Source: Gemmatimonas sp. (lineage in GTDB: Bacteria; Gemmatimonadota; Gemmatimonadetes; Gemmatimonadales; Gemmatimonadaceae). Taken from it: 47,172 bases of DNA. The stretch is from contig JAABRT010000021.1 of the NCBI GenBank assembly GCA_011390805.1, positions 1-47,172 on the forward strand, given 5' to 3'. The notes below the pieces were generated by a model. It was given only the letters and a program-made list of their open reading frames with translations, was not told where the DNA came from and searched no databases. Position 1 is the first letter of the stretch, and each line of letters starts with the position of its first letter. Positions 25,313-34,053 of the stretch are shown one piece after another. Both the position numbers and the translations under genes were made by a program.

Positions 25313-27541
25313 TCAGTGCGACGCGCCGTCGAGATGTCCGATGGGTGGCGTGCCAAAGCGCACACCGAAGCGGAACTGCCGAGGGACACCGGGTGTGATG
25401 AAGCCGGAAGCGCGATTTTCGACGTAGCGCTGATTGAAGACGTTCTGGAGCTCTACGTCGATCGTCATGTCGGGGAGCGAGTACGCGCGCCCGGTACGTC
25501 GTGACTTGATGTCGGCCAGCGGAATGGCCGCACCGACGTCGAGCACGCTGGCCGCCCGTGTGAGCACGCCGGGTTCACCAACGGGTGTGAATGAGCCAAG
25601 CAGGCGGTACGTGACGCGTAACTGCGCATGATGCAGTTGATTGTCGCCGTCGGCGCGCGATTGCACCGGCCACAGCGGCACCGCTGCACCGATACGTGCG
25701 TGATATCGGGACACACCCGGCACCGGGTCTCCCGGTATGATGGGGATATTGTGGTCGTGAATGGTGTTTTGCGGAACGACGTTCACCGGGCCTGAATCGG
25801 CCGACACGCCCCCCAGAAAGCGGGCGTCATTGATTGTGGCTGAACCGAAAAACGACAGTGCGTCGGAGAGCCCGAACGGATTGCTCCAGTTGCCGCGAAC
25901 ATCGATCCCGCGACGGCGACTGTTTCCGGCGCTGGAGACGCCAAGCGTACTCGCGTTGAAGACGCGTTCGTTGGAGACACTGGTGTTGAACAGCGCCGCG
26001 TGCAGCCCGAACGTGGCGCCGTCCACGGCAACACCGAGCTCACTGGAAATGGCACTGTACGGTGCCCGTGATGGATCAGCGATGACACCAACCGGCCCGC
26101 GAAAGCCTCGGCTCACTGATCCGAGCATTGACACCGACGCCCCGCCGGGCGTCCAGGGCGTGAGGTAACGCACGCCCATTTTCGGGCTCACAAGTACGCG
26201 TGCCTGCGTTGTGGTAACGCCGGCGCGCAACCTGTCGTCCACATCGTACCAGAGCTGGTCGAGTCGGGCACCGGCGTCCAGTGACCAGCGCATGCCCACA
26301 ACGCGCTGCATGCGCACAAACGCGGAGCCGCTGGCATAGAGCGCGTCGTATGAGTGGTCGGTGGCGGTCTGCCGGCGGGCGAGCGTGAGATCACGCACGT
26401 ACTCGGCCGCGTCGGCGCGCACGGAAGCGCCGGCGGTAACCGTTCCAAGGCGGATGGGAACAAGCAGCTGCACTTGTCCACCGCCCGCGATCCGGTCATC
26501 ACGCTCACGCGACTGCCGGGTGTTGAACCCTTCTCCCGGTACGGTCAGATACCAATCGGAGCTCGCCCACTGTCCCCACGCGGTGGCTTCGGCCGATACG
26601 GTGCGTCCGCCGAGCTGTCCCAATGAACGCGCAAAGCGGGCGTGTGCAATGACACGTTGCGCTTCACCTCCATCGGTGCTGTCGACCGGTCGGCGCAAAT
26701 CGCGTGTGTTGTAACGCGCAACAGACACGAACCCTGGCGAGTCCCAGCTGCTTTGATACGCCTGCAGCCCACCCTCCAACCGACCGCCGCCCAGGGAGCG
26801 CCAGCCACGCAACAGCACATTGCCCTGTGCTGACTCCGAGTTCTCCTGCCAGCCTTGTCCTCGACGGGCGTCTGCGGCCAGCAGCACTCCACCGTTGTCA
26901 GCGCGACGACCGGTGCGAAGCCACCCGCCGACGTCGCCGAACGATGACGTAACGAGGGAACCGCTGGTGCGTTCGGCATCGGCCGCCGTGAACACCTCAA
27001 CCACGCCGGCCAGGGCAAAGTCCCCGTACAGTGGACTGGCCGAACCATGGATGACCCGCAGCGACTGTGTGGCCGCAGGCATGAGCATGTTCCAGTCGGC
27101 GAATCCTTCCACGTGTCCATGCACCGCGGCGTTGATGGGTACGCCATCCACCATCAGCAACACGTCGGCCGAATGGTCGGAGTTAAAGCCCCGGACCACA
27201 GCGTTTGCGGTGAAGCCCGGGCCCTGTCCGTGCTCGTGCACTTCGATGCCGGCCACGCGACGCACCAGATCGTACGCATTGTTGGCCGGCACACTTACAA
27301 GCGCCGTCGTGTCCACCGAGATGGTGGCCACAGGCGGTGGCGAGGCGCGCATGCGCGCTCCGGTCACCGAGACCGGCACAAGCAGTGGACGCCTGACGGA
27401 ATCGGGTGGTGTAGGCGGTGTTGCCTGCGCGCGCGCGCTGGAAGCTACTGTGGCTGAAAGGGCCACAGTGACGGCGGCGCAAACAACGCTTTGCACCGCC
27501 CGAAAGGGGCGGTGAAACCGTAAGCGAAGCTGAGATGTCAT
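25313..27541 (-). CDS. TonB-dependent outer-membrane receptor, probably copper-related
   Basis: A 742-aa receptor. The signal peptide ends near SARA-QATPP. The plug domain has PANNAYDLVRRVAGIEVHEHG, NAVVRGFNSDHSADVLLMVDGVPIN and VIHGSASPLYGDFALAGVVEV, all standard for TonB receptors. The rest is a 22-strand-type barrel, ending with NVFNQRYVENRASGF and QFRFGVRFG, then 12 extra residues. Two features may matter for ligand choice: His-rich plug loops (HEHG, AAVHGHVEGF) at the face that would meet a metal. No siderophore synthesis genes are near. The mbnP/mbnH pair directly downstream (71-bp gap) points to copper or a copper-chelate as cargo; this is inference. Confidence 0.88.
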   Translation of the reverse strand: MTSQLRLRFHRPFRAVQSVVCAAVTVALSATVASSARAQATPPTPPDSVRRPLLVPVSVTGARMRASPPPVATISVDTTALVSVPANNAYDLVRRVAGIEVHEHGQGPGFTANAVVRGFNSDHSADVLLMVDGVPINAAVHGHVEGFADWNMLMPAATQSLRVIHGSASPLYGDFALAGVVEVFTAADAERTSGSLVTSSFGDVGGWLRTGRRADNGGVLLAADARRGQGWQENSESAQGNVLLRGWRSLGGGRLEGGLQAYQSSWDSPGFVSVARYNTRDLRRPVDSTDGGEAQRVIAHARFARSLGQLGGRTVSAEATAWGQWASSDWYLTVPGEGFNTRQSRERDDRIAGGGQVQLLVPIRLGTVTAGASVRADAAEYVRDLTLARRQTATDHSYDALYASGSAFVRMQRVVGMRWSLDAGARLDQLWYDVDDRLRAGVTTTQARVLVSPKMGVRYLTPWTPGGASVSMLGSVSRGFRGPVGVIADPSRAPYSAISSELGVAVDGATFGLHAALFNTSVSNERVFNASTLGVSSAGNSRRRGIDVRGNWSNPFGLSDALSFFGSATINDARFLGGVSADSGPVNVVPQNTIHDHNIPIIPGDPVPGVSRYHARIGAAVPLWPVQSRADGDNQLHHAQLRVTYRLLGSFTPVGEPGVLTRAASVLDVGAAIPLADIKSRRTGRAYSLPDMTIDVELQNVFNQRYVENRASGFITPGVPRQFRFGVRFGTPPIGHLDGASH

Positions 27542-27653
27542 GAAAAACCACGGGAAACAGCCGCCACCGACTGCTCGCAGAACGCGGGGCAGCGGAATGA
27601 CGGAAGGGATGTGTTTTCCGGGGGCGGCGGCGGCCTTTACAGGCGGCCGGAAG

Positions 27654-28172
27654 TCAGCCCAGCGTGGTTACGGGCGGCGGGGTGGTAAAGGGGAGCACGT
27701 GGTCAATCCACGCCGCTACCCACTGGTTGGCCGCACTGATGGCCAACGTACGAGACAAGGTGAAACTCGCGAACTGGTGCCTGCATGGATCCACCCGCGT
27801 GGCCGCCGTGGCTACACAGCAGCAGGTGGTCTCGCAATCACAGTCGTGGGCAGGCGCACCTGGTTGGGTGTCGGTATCTGAAGCGCCGTGGTCTGCGTGA
27901 AGATCTGACTGAAGATCCGCATGAGGAGCTGACGCTGCCGGCTGGGCGTGTTCGTGCCCCGTGTGCACGTGCGCCGCTGGCATATGCGCTGCGGTGTGCG
28001 CCGTACCATTCGCCGCGCCGTCGGTAGTAACGGACGCGCTGCTGCTCGCTGCCGCGTCAGTTGTTCGGTCCAGATCGGAAGCACACTGGTGCCCCACATC
28101 CGGCGCGAGCAATCGAACGGCCAGCGTCGCGGTGGCCAGTACGGCCTGCCAGCGGCGAGCAAAACTGCGCAT
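27654..28172 (-). CDS. Secreted His/Cys-rich protein, putative metal chaperone
   Basis: A 172-aa protein starting MRSFARRWQAVLATATLAVR, a signal-like start. The middle third is packed with histidines (59, 63, 68, 70, 73, 75, 84, 92, 95) and is followed by a cysteine knot HDCDCETTCCC (109-119) and C130/H132. In all there are 13 His and 7 Cys, arranged as expected for metal ligands. The end, WIDHVLPFTTPPPVTTLG, resembles short periplasmic proteins seen next to TonB receptors, but I assign no family. It is the first gene of the minus-strand cluster and so the first made when copper is needed. An upstream open frame to 28328 is rejected because it would contain the promoter. Copper binding is inferred. 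Confidence 0.7.
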   Translation of the reverse strand: MRSFARRWQAVLATATLAVRLLAPDVGHQCASDLDRTTDAAASSSASVTTDGAANGTAHTAAHMPAAHVHTGHEHAQPAASAPHADLQSDLHADHGASDTDTQPGAPAHDCDCETTCCCVATAATRVDPCRHQFASFTLSRTLAISAANQWVAAWIDHVLPFTTPPPVTTLG

Positions 28173-28179
28173 CTTCAAA

Positions 28180-28207
28180 TATATACCGTGATTGCGCGCC
28201 GAGTGAA
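28180..28207 (-). promoter_or_regulatory. Candidate promoter of the copper cluster, possibly leaderless
   Basis: On the minus strand TTCACT (28202-28207) and TATATA (28180-28185) are separated by 16 bp. The -10 element ends only 7 nt before the ATG at 28172, so transcription would start at or next to the start codon. That would give a leaderless mRNA. Confidence 0.45.
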
Positions 28208-28275
28208 CCTCCGCATTGAGCGCCTCTCTCATCGCTGCCCGAAAAGGCTCGCAGCCCGCCAACCCTGGAGTCGCA

Positions 28276-29901
28276 TTGCCCCAAGTCGCTATCGCTGACT
28301 GGAAATCACTGAAGGACCGCACCCCCACCTACGCGCTCGTAGGCACCGTTGATCTGGTCATTGTCAAATACGACAACAACGTGTCAGTGCTGTACGGACG
28401 TTGCCTGCACCGCGGCGCACTCATGTCCGATGGTCACGTGGATGGACACAACCTGGTGTGCGGGTTGCACGGCTGGGACTATCGCTACGACACCGGCGTG
28501 AGTGAATACGACAACGGTGAGGTGCTGCACAAGTTCAACGCATCAGTTACCGACGGTCAGGTATGCGTAGACGAAGACGAGATCAGTGCCTGGGCCGCTG
28601 AACATCCGCAGCCGTACGATCGAAGCGCCTATCAGGGGTTGTATCAGGATCCCACCGGTACCGACGACGAACCGCACGTCAACCGCATCCGGGACCTCGC
28701 AGCCAATGGTCTCAAGAAATCGGGACATCACGGCCCCAGTGAGGCGATGGGAGTGCCCCGCGGACAGCTGCCCTCGTGGGATGACATCCAGATCACAACG
28801 GCCCAGCTGGCTCGCCGACCATTGCTGGATGACGCCGATGTGCGAACTGAACTGGTGATCGGCCCGAAGGCCAAAAAACCGCTGCGCCTCGACATTCCGC
28901 TTTTCGTCTCTGACATGAGTTTTGGCGCGTTGAGCGAGGAGGCGAAGATTGCGCTCGCGAAGGGCGCTGAAGCCGCCGGTACCGGCATTTGCAGCGGTGA
29001 GGGCGGTATGCTGGCCGAAGAACAAGCGGCCAACTCGCGCTACTTCTACGAACTCGCCTCGGCCCGCTTTGGCTTTTCCTGGGACAAGGTCAGCAAGGTG
29101 CAGGCCTTTCACTTCAAAGGCGGCCAAGGCGCCAAGACGGGCACCGGTGGACATCTGCCCGGTAACAAGGTGGATGAAAAGATTGCCGAGGTGCGCGGCA
29201 TCAATCCGGGGGAGACGGCCATCTCTCCTTCCACCTTTCCCGAGTGGGATAGTCTCTCCCAGATTCGCGATTTTGCCAGCGAGGTTCGCGAACGAACCGG
29301 CGGCATCCCGATCGGCTACAAGCTGTCGGCGCAGCGCATTGAGGACGACATTGACGCCGCGCTGGAAGTCGGTGTGGACTACATCATTCTGGATGGTCGC
29401 GGCGGCGGTACCGGATCGGCCCCGCTCATTTTTCGCGACAACATCTCGGTGCCCACCATTCCCGCGCTGGCCCGCGCGCGTCGCCATCTCGACAGACTCG
29501 GTCGGCGTGACGTCACCCTCATTATCACAGGCGGGCTGCGTGTGCCTGAAGATTTTGTCAAGGCACTCGCTTTGGGAGCGGATGGTATCGCACTGTCAAA
29601 CGCGGCGATCCAATCGATTGGCTGTCTCGGTATGCGGGCGTGTCACACCAACAACTGCCCGGTAGGTATCGCCACACAGAAACCGCATCTGCGTGCACGT
29701 CTGCAGGTAGAGCAGGCGGCAGAGCGACTCACCCGCTTCTTTGAGTCGAGCGTCTCGCTCATGCAGCTGCTGGCTCGCGCCTGTGGCCACAAACAGCTCA
29801 GTGAGTTTGCGATGTCCGATCTGACCACATTTGATCGCACTATGGCTGAGCTTACGGGTATTGAGTACGGCGGGGTGTACGGGCGCGGCATCCAGAGCTA
29901 G
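28276..29901 (+). CDS. Rieske-ferredoxin / FMN-binding glutamate synthase domain fusion
   Basis: A 541-aa cytoplasmic protein. Residues 1-100 form a Rieske [2Fe-2S] domain: C43-x-H45 (RCLHRG) and C62-x2-H65 (CGLHGWDY). From about 150 on it is the FMN-binding TIM barrel of glutamate synthase: DIPLFVSDMSFGALSEEAKIALAKGAE, then GTGICSGEGGML, QAFHFKGGQGAKTGTGGHLPG, LDGRGGGTGSAP and the three-cysteine cluster C450-x5-C456-x4-C461 for a [3Fe-4S] centre. The glutaminase domain and the C-terminal beta-helix of full GltB are absent. The start TTG 28276 has GGAG 5 nt upstream and opens the Rieske domain; TTG 28216 is the longer alternative without a ribosome-binding site. The electron donor and substrate are unknown. 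Confidence 0.9.
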   Translation: MPQVAIADWKSLKDRTPTYALVGTVDLVIVKYDNNVSVLYGRCLHRGALMSDGHVDGHNLVCGLHGWDYRYDTGVSEYDNGEVLHKFNASVTDGQVCVDEDEISAWAAEHPQPYDRSAYQGLYQDPTGTDDEPHVNRIRDLAANGLKKSGHHGPSEAMGVPRGQLPSWDDIQITTAQLARRPLLDDADVRTELVIGPKAKKPLRLDIPLFVSDMSFGALSEEAKIALAKGAEAAGTGICSGEGGMLAEEQAANSRYFYELASARFGFSWDKVSKVQAFHFKGGQGAKTGTGGHLPGNKVDEKIAEVRGINPGETAISPSTFPEWDSLSQIRDFASEVRERTGGIPIGYKLSAQRIEDDIDAALEVGVDYIILDGRGGGTGSAPLIFRDNISVPTIPALARARRHLDRLGRRDVTLIITGGLRVPEDFVKALALGADGIALSNAAIQSIGCLGMRACHTNNCPVGIATQKPHLRARLQVEQAAERLTRFFESSVSLMQLLARACGHKQLSEFAMSDLTTFDRTMAELTGIEYGGVYGRGIQS

Positions 29902-29925
29902 CTGAACGCCAGTGCGTCCGTGGTG

Positions 29926-29942
29926 ATTTGCAACATTTGCAA
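29926..29942. promoter_or_regulatory. Direct repeat ATTTGCAA-C-ATTTGCAA upstream of the LysR gene
   Basis: Two identical 8-bp units separated by one base lie 36 bp before the start of the LysR-type gene, in the 76-bp gap after the Rieske-GltS gene. LysR proteins often bind near their own promoter, so it could be an operator. The interrupted-palindrome T-N11-A form is not obvious. Confidence 0.3.
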
Positions 29943-29977
29943 AGCTGCCGTCCGCTCTGACCGTTCACGTCTCACAC

Positions 29978-30874
29978 ATGTTCAGCTCTGTCAACTACAA
30001 CCACCTGCGGTACTTCTGGACCGTAGCCCGTGTTGGCAGCGTGTCGGCTGCCTCGCGTATTCTCAATCTCACGCAGCCTACGGTGAGTTCGCAGCTGCGC
30101 CAGTTTGAGCGCACGATTGGCGCGCCGCTCTTTGACGGCGAAGGACGGGAGCGTCAGCTCACCGAAGCCGGTCATCTGATGTTCCGGTTTGCCGAGGAAG
30201 TGTTCTCACTTGAACGTGAGGTGCACGACGCGTTTTCCGGCTTGCCCACGGGGCGCCTGCGCGCGCTGAGGATTGGGGTGACCGACAGCATCCCCAAACT
30301 GCTCGTGCATCGTTTTCTTCTGCCCGCCCTGCAGCCCTCCGAGGCACCGCAGCTGGTGGTTCGGGAAGGCTCCACCGAAACGCTGCTGGCGCTTCTCGAT
30401 GATCACGCGCTGGATCTGGTGTTGCTCGACGCGCCCGCTACGGGGCGCATGACAGGGCGTGCGCACGTGCTCGGCGCTTCTGATGTGGCGCTCTTCGGCA
30501 GCGCGGAGCTTGCTCGCACGTACCGACGTGGATTCCCCGCGTCGCTGCAAGACGCACCGCTGTTGATGCCGGCGCAAGGCACCGTGTTGCATCACGCGCT
30601 CAGCGCCTGGCTGGCGGTAGAAGGGCTGCACCCACGCATCGTGGCTGAAGTGGACGACAGTGCGCTGATCAAGGAGTTGGGACGCACCGGACTCGGCCTG
30701 CTCGCACTGCCGACGGCGATTGCCGCGGAGGCCAAAGCACGGTATTCACTGCGTGAGGTAGGCGTGGTGGAAGGCGCGCGCGTGATGTATTACGCCGTCG
30801 CGCTGGGACGAAAGATCGAGAATCAATCGTCCCAGCTGATCGACGCCATGATGCAACAACAGCTGTCCCTCTGA
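29978..30874 (+). CDS. LysR-type transcriptional regulator, NhaR-like
   Basis: A 298-aa regulator. The N-terminal winged HTH has NYNHLRYFWTVARVGSVSAASRILNLTQPTVSSQLRQFERTIGAPLF read in parts, which matches the NhaR branch (INYNHLYYFW...) rather than typical LysR. In E. coli NhaR responds to sodium and controls the nhaA antiporter and pgaABCD. The effector domain is present (RIGVTDSIPKLLVHRFLLP, LVLLDAPA). Its target here is unknown; a Ca/Na antiporter gene lies 3.3 kb away on the other strand. It follows the Rieske-GltS gene by 76 bp on the same strand and may regulate it. Confidence 0.9.
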   Translation: MFSSVNYNHLRYFWTVARVGSVSAASRILNLTQPTVSSQLRQFERTIGAPLFDGEGRERQLTEAGHLMFRFAEEVFSLEREVHDAFSGLPTGRLRALRIGVTDSIPKLLVHRFLLPALQPSEAPQLVVREGSTETLLALLDDHALDLVLLDAPATGRMTGRAHVLGASDVALFGSAELARTYRRGFPASLQDAPLLMPAQGTVLHHALSAWLAVEGLHPRIVAEVDDSALIKELGRTGLGLLALPTAIAAEAKARYSLREVGVVEGARVMYYAVALGRKIENQSSQLIDAMMQQQLSL

Positions 30875-30877
30875 CTG

Positions 30878-31363
30878 CTAGGCAGCGGGCAGTCTGGCGG
30901 ATCTCAGGTAGTGGTGCGCCTGCTCGGCGCGACCTACCGCGGAGAACAGTCGCGCCAGACGAATACGCACATGTACGCCGGTTCCGGTGCGTACCGCGTC
31001 ACCAGCCTCAGCCAGCTCATGGCAACAGTCGTCGTGCGCGCGTGAGAGCATTGCGATCACGTGCACGTTTCGCCGGCGCACTTCGGGTGACATCGAATCG
31101 AGCAGCTGCTCAAGTTCGCGCATGGCGCCGGTGAGATCGGTGGCAATGCGGTCCAGCGCGCCTTGCAGCTGCTCCAGTTCGTTGTCCGGTTCGTCGAGCT
31201 CCGCATCAGAGCGTGGCGCGGTCACAGCGTCGTTGGCGCGTGTGGCGATGGCCATGTGGTAGTCTTCAATGCGCTCGTGATACACATGCACCGGATGGAA
31301 AGTCCGTGCAGGCGGACGCTCCATCAGTTCTCGGGCAGTGTTGTACGGAAAGCGGGCACGCAT
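30878..31363 (-). CDS. Small helical protein of unknown function
   Basis: A 161-aa protein starting MRARFPYNTARELMERPP, preceded by GGAG at 7-nt spacing; the open frame to 31444 has no ribosome-binding site. Residues 60-130 form an acidic, heptad-like helical stretch (DELEQLQGALDRIATDLTGAMRELEQLLDSMSPEVRRRNVHVIAML in parts), probably a coiled coil. The C-terminus has a second helix pair (VRIRLARLFSAVGRAEQAHHYL) that looks like one TPR-like unit. No signal peptide or membrane segment. It converges on the LysR gene with a 3-bp gap. No family recognised. Confidence 0.65.
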   Translation of the reverse strand: MRARFPYNTARELMERPPARTFHPVHVYHERIEDYHMAIATRANDAVTAPRSDAELDEPDNELEQLQGALDRIATDLTGAMRELEQLLDSMSPEVRRRNVHVIAMLSRAHDDCCHELAEAGDAVRTGTGVHVRIRLARLFSAVGRAEQAHHYLRSARLPAA

Positions 31364-31488
31364 GGGCTTCTCCGATGGCGACGGGTTAGATCGGTGCAGT
31401 TGAGTTGTGAGTATCATCTTGCACTCAACGGTCGCGGTTGCCAAATCGAAGAAATGAATGTCGGACTATGAAAAAATCTTGAGGCGGC

Positions 31489-32364
31489 CTAGTCCGGAAA
31501 CGGCACGTCTTCCAGTCCGGGACCTGCGGCTGAACGCACTATTACTGTTGCCGCACTCGCCGCAGACCCGCCGGGCCACGCCACCGAAGTAAGCGCGCAC
31601 TCTGTGAGCGAAATCGACGGCAGGGGTGCGTCCTGTCTGAGCGTGGTGAGTTGCAGCATGAGACGCACGTGCTCCTGCTGGCCGGCGAGTCGTGCGGTGA
31701 CATCGCGGGCGCTGATGAACTGCGTGGCTTCGAGCGCCTTCTCAATGGTCTTCCAGCGACGCAGCAGTCGGGCGGCTACGCTGGGCCCGATGCCTTTGAC
31801 CCCCGGTATGTCGTCGCCCACTTCGCCGGCCAGCGCTTTGAACGACGGGAGCAGCGCGGGTGACACACCAAATTTTTCCTCTACTTCCTGTGCGCTCCAC
31901 GGCTTGATGCGCATGCCGCCGGGACCTTTCCCCACGCCCACATAGTGCGCCACGGCGACACCGTCCTGTACGAACTGCAACAGGTCGGAATCGTTGGAGA
32001 GCAGTGTGATGCGCGCCTGACTGCGAAAGCGGGACATCAGCGACGCCACGCAGTCGTCGCCTTCAAACTCGGGCACACTGATGCTCGCGATACCGGTGCC
32101 CTCCACACCGGTGCGAATGGGCGATATGCGTTCACGCATACCGCCGGTTCGGTTGTGCTTGTATTGCGGGTAAAGCGCGTGCCGGAACGTGCCACCATCG
32201 TGGTCCCACGCCGCGATCAGGTGCGTTGCTCCGATGTCCATGGCCGCACCGCGCGCCATCTGGCACCAAAGACGCACGCCGTTTGAAACATCGCCGTTGG
32301 CGACATGCGCCGCGCGACCCGCCAGGGACTGTGCATCAACTACCAGCAAATGAGCATCGTTCAT
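31489..32364 (-). CDS. 5'-3' exonuclease / flap endonuclease, stand-alone PolI-type nuclease domain
   Basis: A 291-aa protein equivalent to the N-terminal nuclease domain of DNA polymerase I (compare E. coli Xni). The PIN-like core keeps the acidic metal ligands: VVDAQ at the start, PEFEGDDCVASL, LLSNDSDLLQF, and GEVGDDIPGVKGIGPSVAARLL, which is also the helix-hairpin-helix that grips duplex DNA. The helical arch region has YPQYKHNRTGG. Likely role: removal of 5' flaps and RNA primers during lagging-strand synthesis or repair. It is 33 bp downstream of phoD on the same strand, which looks accidental rather than functional. Confidence 0.92.
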   Translation of the reverse strand: MNDAHLLVVDAQSLAGRAAHVANGDVSNGVRLWCQMARGAAMDIGATHLIAAWDHDGGTFRHALYPQYKHNRTGGMRERISPIRTGVEGTGIASISVPEFEGDDCVASLMSRFRSQARITLLSNDSDLLQFVQDGVAVAHYVGVGKGPGGMRIKPWSAQEVEEKFGVSPALLPSFKALAGEVGDDIPGVKGIGPSVAARLLRRWKTIEKALEATQFISARDVTARLAGQQEHVRLMLQLTTLRQDAPLPSISLTECALTSVAWPGGSAASAATVIVRSAAGPGLEDVPFPD

Positions 32365-32397
32365 TGCTGCAAGCTAGTGCGTGCTGCGCCGGCGTCA

Positions 32398-33936
32398 CTA
32401 CACGCGGTTCACTCCCGGCTTCCCATTCTCCACCATCCAGCGCGCAGGCGTTTCCACCGCACTTCCGCGTTCAGTCACCGTGGGCACCACACGATAGTCC
32501 GCCTCCCACTTGTCAGCCGTGACGCGACATGACACATAACCGCGCTGCCGGTTGTGCCACTGAATGTGCGTGTTTTCGTCTACCGCGCGTTGCGCCTGGG
32601 CCGGCAGTGTTGGTGTTCCGTTACCACCTGATGAAATGCTGGTGGTGACAAACTCTGCACCGATGACCGGTTTGTCGGGACGGTCGTGCCCCGCGTGCAA
32701 CTCGTTCACCCAGTTGGAGTGAATATCGCCGGTAAGTACAACGGTGCGATTGGGCGCACGTTCGGCGAGGCCGGCAAGCAAGCGATCGCGTGCTACCGGG
32801 TAACCGCTCCACTGGTCCATGCTGACCACTGTGGCATCGCCTGGTGTGTTGTCATACGGCGCCATCATGATCTGCTGCGCCAGCACCTGCCAGCGAGCTT
32901 CTCCTGATGCGACGCCGTCAAGCAACCAGCGCTCCTGTTTGTCACCGAGCAATGTGCGTGACGGATCGGCCCAGTTCTCGCACGGCACGGCTTTGCTGCC
33001 ATCGTTGCAGGCCTGATCGCTGCGATATTGACGCGTATCCAGCATCCAGAAATCCGCCGTACGTCCCCAACGCACGCGTCGTGTGATGTCGAGGTCTGCC
33101 CATGACTTCACGCGCGGGAGACGCACCGGCTGGTTTTCATACCACGCCTGGTATGCAGCGGCGCGACGTGTGCGCATCTGCTCTTCCGATTCAAATCGGT
33201 TCTCACCAACAAGGTTGGCGTAGTTGTTGTCGACTTCATGATCATCCCACACCACAAGCCAGGGACACGCCGCATGCGCGGCCTGCAGGTCGGTGTCGCT
33301 CTTGTACTGCGCGTAGCGACGACGGTAGTCGTCGAGTGTGCGGATCTCGAGCCCGTGATGGCGTCGCACACGATCCGTTCCGGCGTACTCGTAGATGTAG
33401 TCACCAAGGAACGCGACCATATCAGGATTCTCACGCGCGAGATGTGCATGCGCGGTGAAGTAGCCCTGCTCCCAGTGCTGACATGATGCAAACGCCAGTG
33501 CGAGTGGCGCGGTCGCATCGTTGAGCGGAGTAGTGCGCAACCGACCGACAGGCGATGTGGCGTCACCGACAATGAAACGGTACCAATACCAGCGATCGGG
33601 CGATAAGCCACGCACATCAACATGCACGCTGTAGCCAAGTTCAAACGACGCAATGCTGCTACCGCGTGCCACGATGTCGCGAAAGCTGTCATCGCCCGAC
33701 ACTTCCCATCGAACGGTGGTACGCTGTCCCGTCATCCCACCATCAGGCTCAAACGGTCGTGGTGCGAGACGTGTCCAGAGCACGCCACCATCGGGCAACG
33801 GGTCGCCGGATGCTACGCCGAGTGTGAACGGATCATCGGCAAGTCGCTGACGTTGCAGCAACCGCCAGGCGTCGGGTGCGACGGCACATAGCGCGGCGGT
33901 ACGACTGAGATCGATGAGGAAGTTGCGACGGTGCAT
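32398..33936 (-). CDS. phoD: Alkaline phosphatase D (PhoD), Tat-exported
   Basis: A 512-aa phosphodiesterase/phosphomonoesterase that releases phosphate from organic esters outside the cytoplasm. The N-terminus MHRRNFLIDLSRTAAL is a twin-arginine signal, so it is exported folded. A PhoD N-terminal fibronectin-like domain (FTLGVASGDPLPDGGVLWTRLAP) precedes the metallophosphatase core. Metal-ligand segments are AFASCQHWEQGY, VAFLGDYIYEY, VWDDHEVDNNYA and VLTGDIHSNWV, matching the Fe3+/Ca2+ site of Bacillus PhoD. The length is normal. The upstream gap (33937-34150) holds a 12-13-bp iterated motif; no clear Pho box was found. Confidence 0.94.
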   Translation of the reverse strand: MHRRNFLIDLSRTAALCAVAPDAWRLLQRQRLADDPFTLGVASGDPLPDGGVLWTRLAPRPFEPDGGMTGQRTTVRWEVSGDDSFRDIVARGSSIASFELGYSVHVDVRGLSPDRWYWYRFIVGDATSPVGRLRTTPLNDATAPLALAFASCQHWEQGYFTAHAHLARENPDMVAFLGDYIYEYAGTDRVRRHHGLEIRTLDDYRRRYAQYKSDTDLQAAHAACPWLVVWDDHEVDNNYANLVGENRFESEEQMRTRRAAAYQAWYENQPVRLPRVKSWADLDITRRVRWGRTADFWMLDTRQYRSDQACNDGSKAVPCENWADPSRTLLGDKQERWLLDGVASGEARWQVLAQQIMMAPYDNTPGDATVVSMDQWSGYPVARDRLLAGLAERAPNRTVVLTGDIHSNWVNELHAGHDRPDKPVIGAEFVTTSISSGGNGTPTLPAQAQRAVDENTHIQWHNRQRGYVSCRVTADKWEADYRVVPTVTERGSAVETPARWMVENGKPGVNRV

Positions 33937-34053
33937 GACAGGACGCGGCTAAGGGGTGACTCGGGAGTGTGCTGGCGCCCGCAATGTCCCGCCACTGAGT
34001 GGGGGATGCCAAGGCCCACTGTAGTGCTCGTTGCGCAGTCGATACGGAATGGG

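Noticed and set aside
28543..29487. A 314-aa minus-strand frame inside the Rieske-GltS gene
   Set aside because: Antisense shadow; no domain visible.
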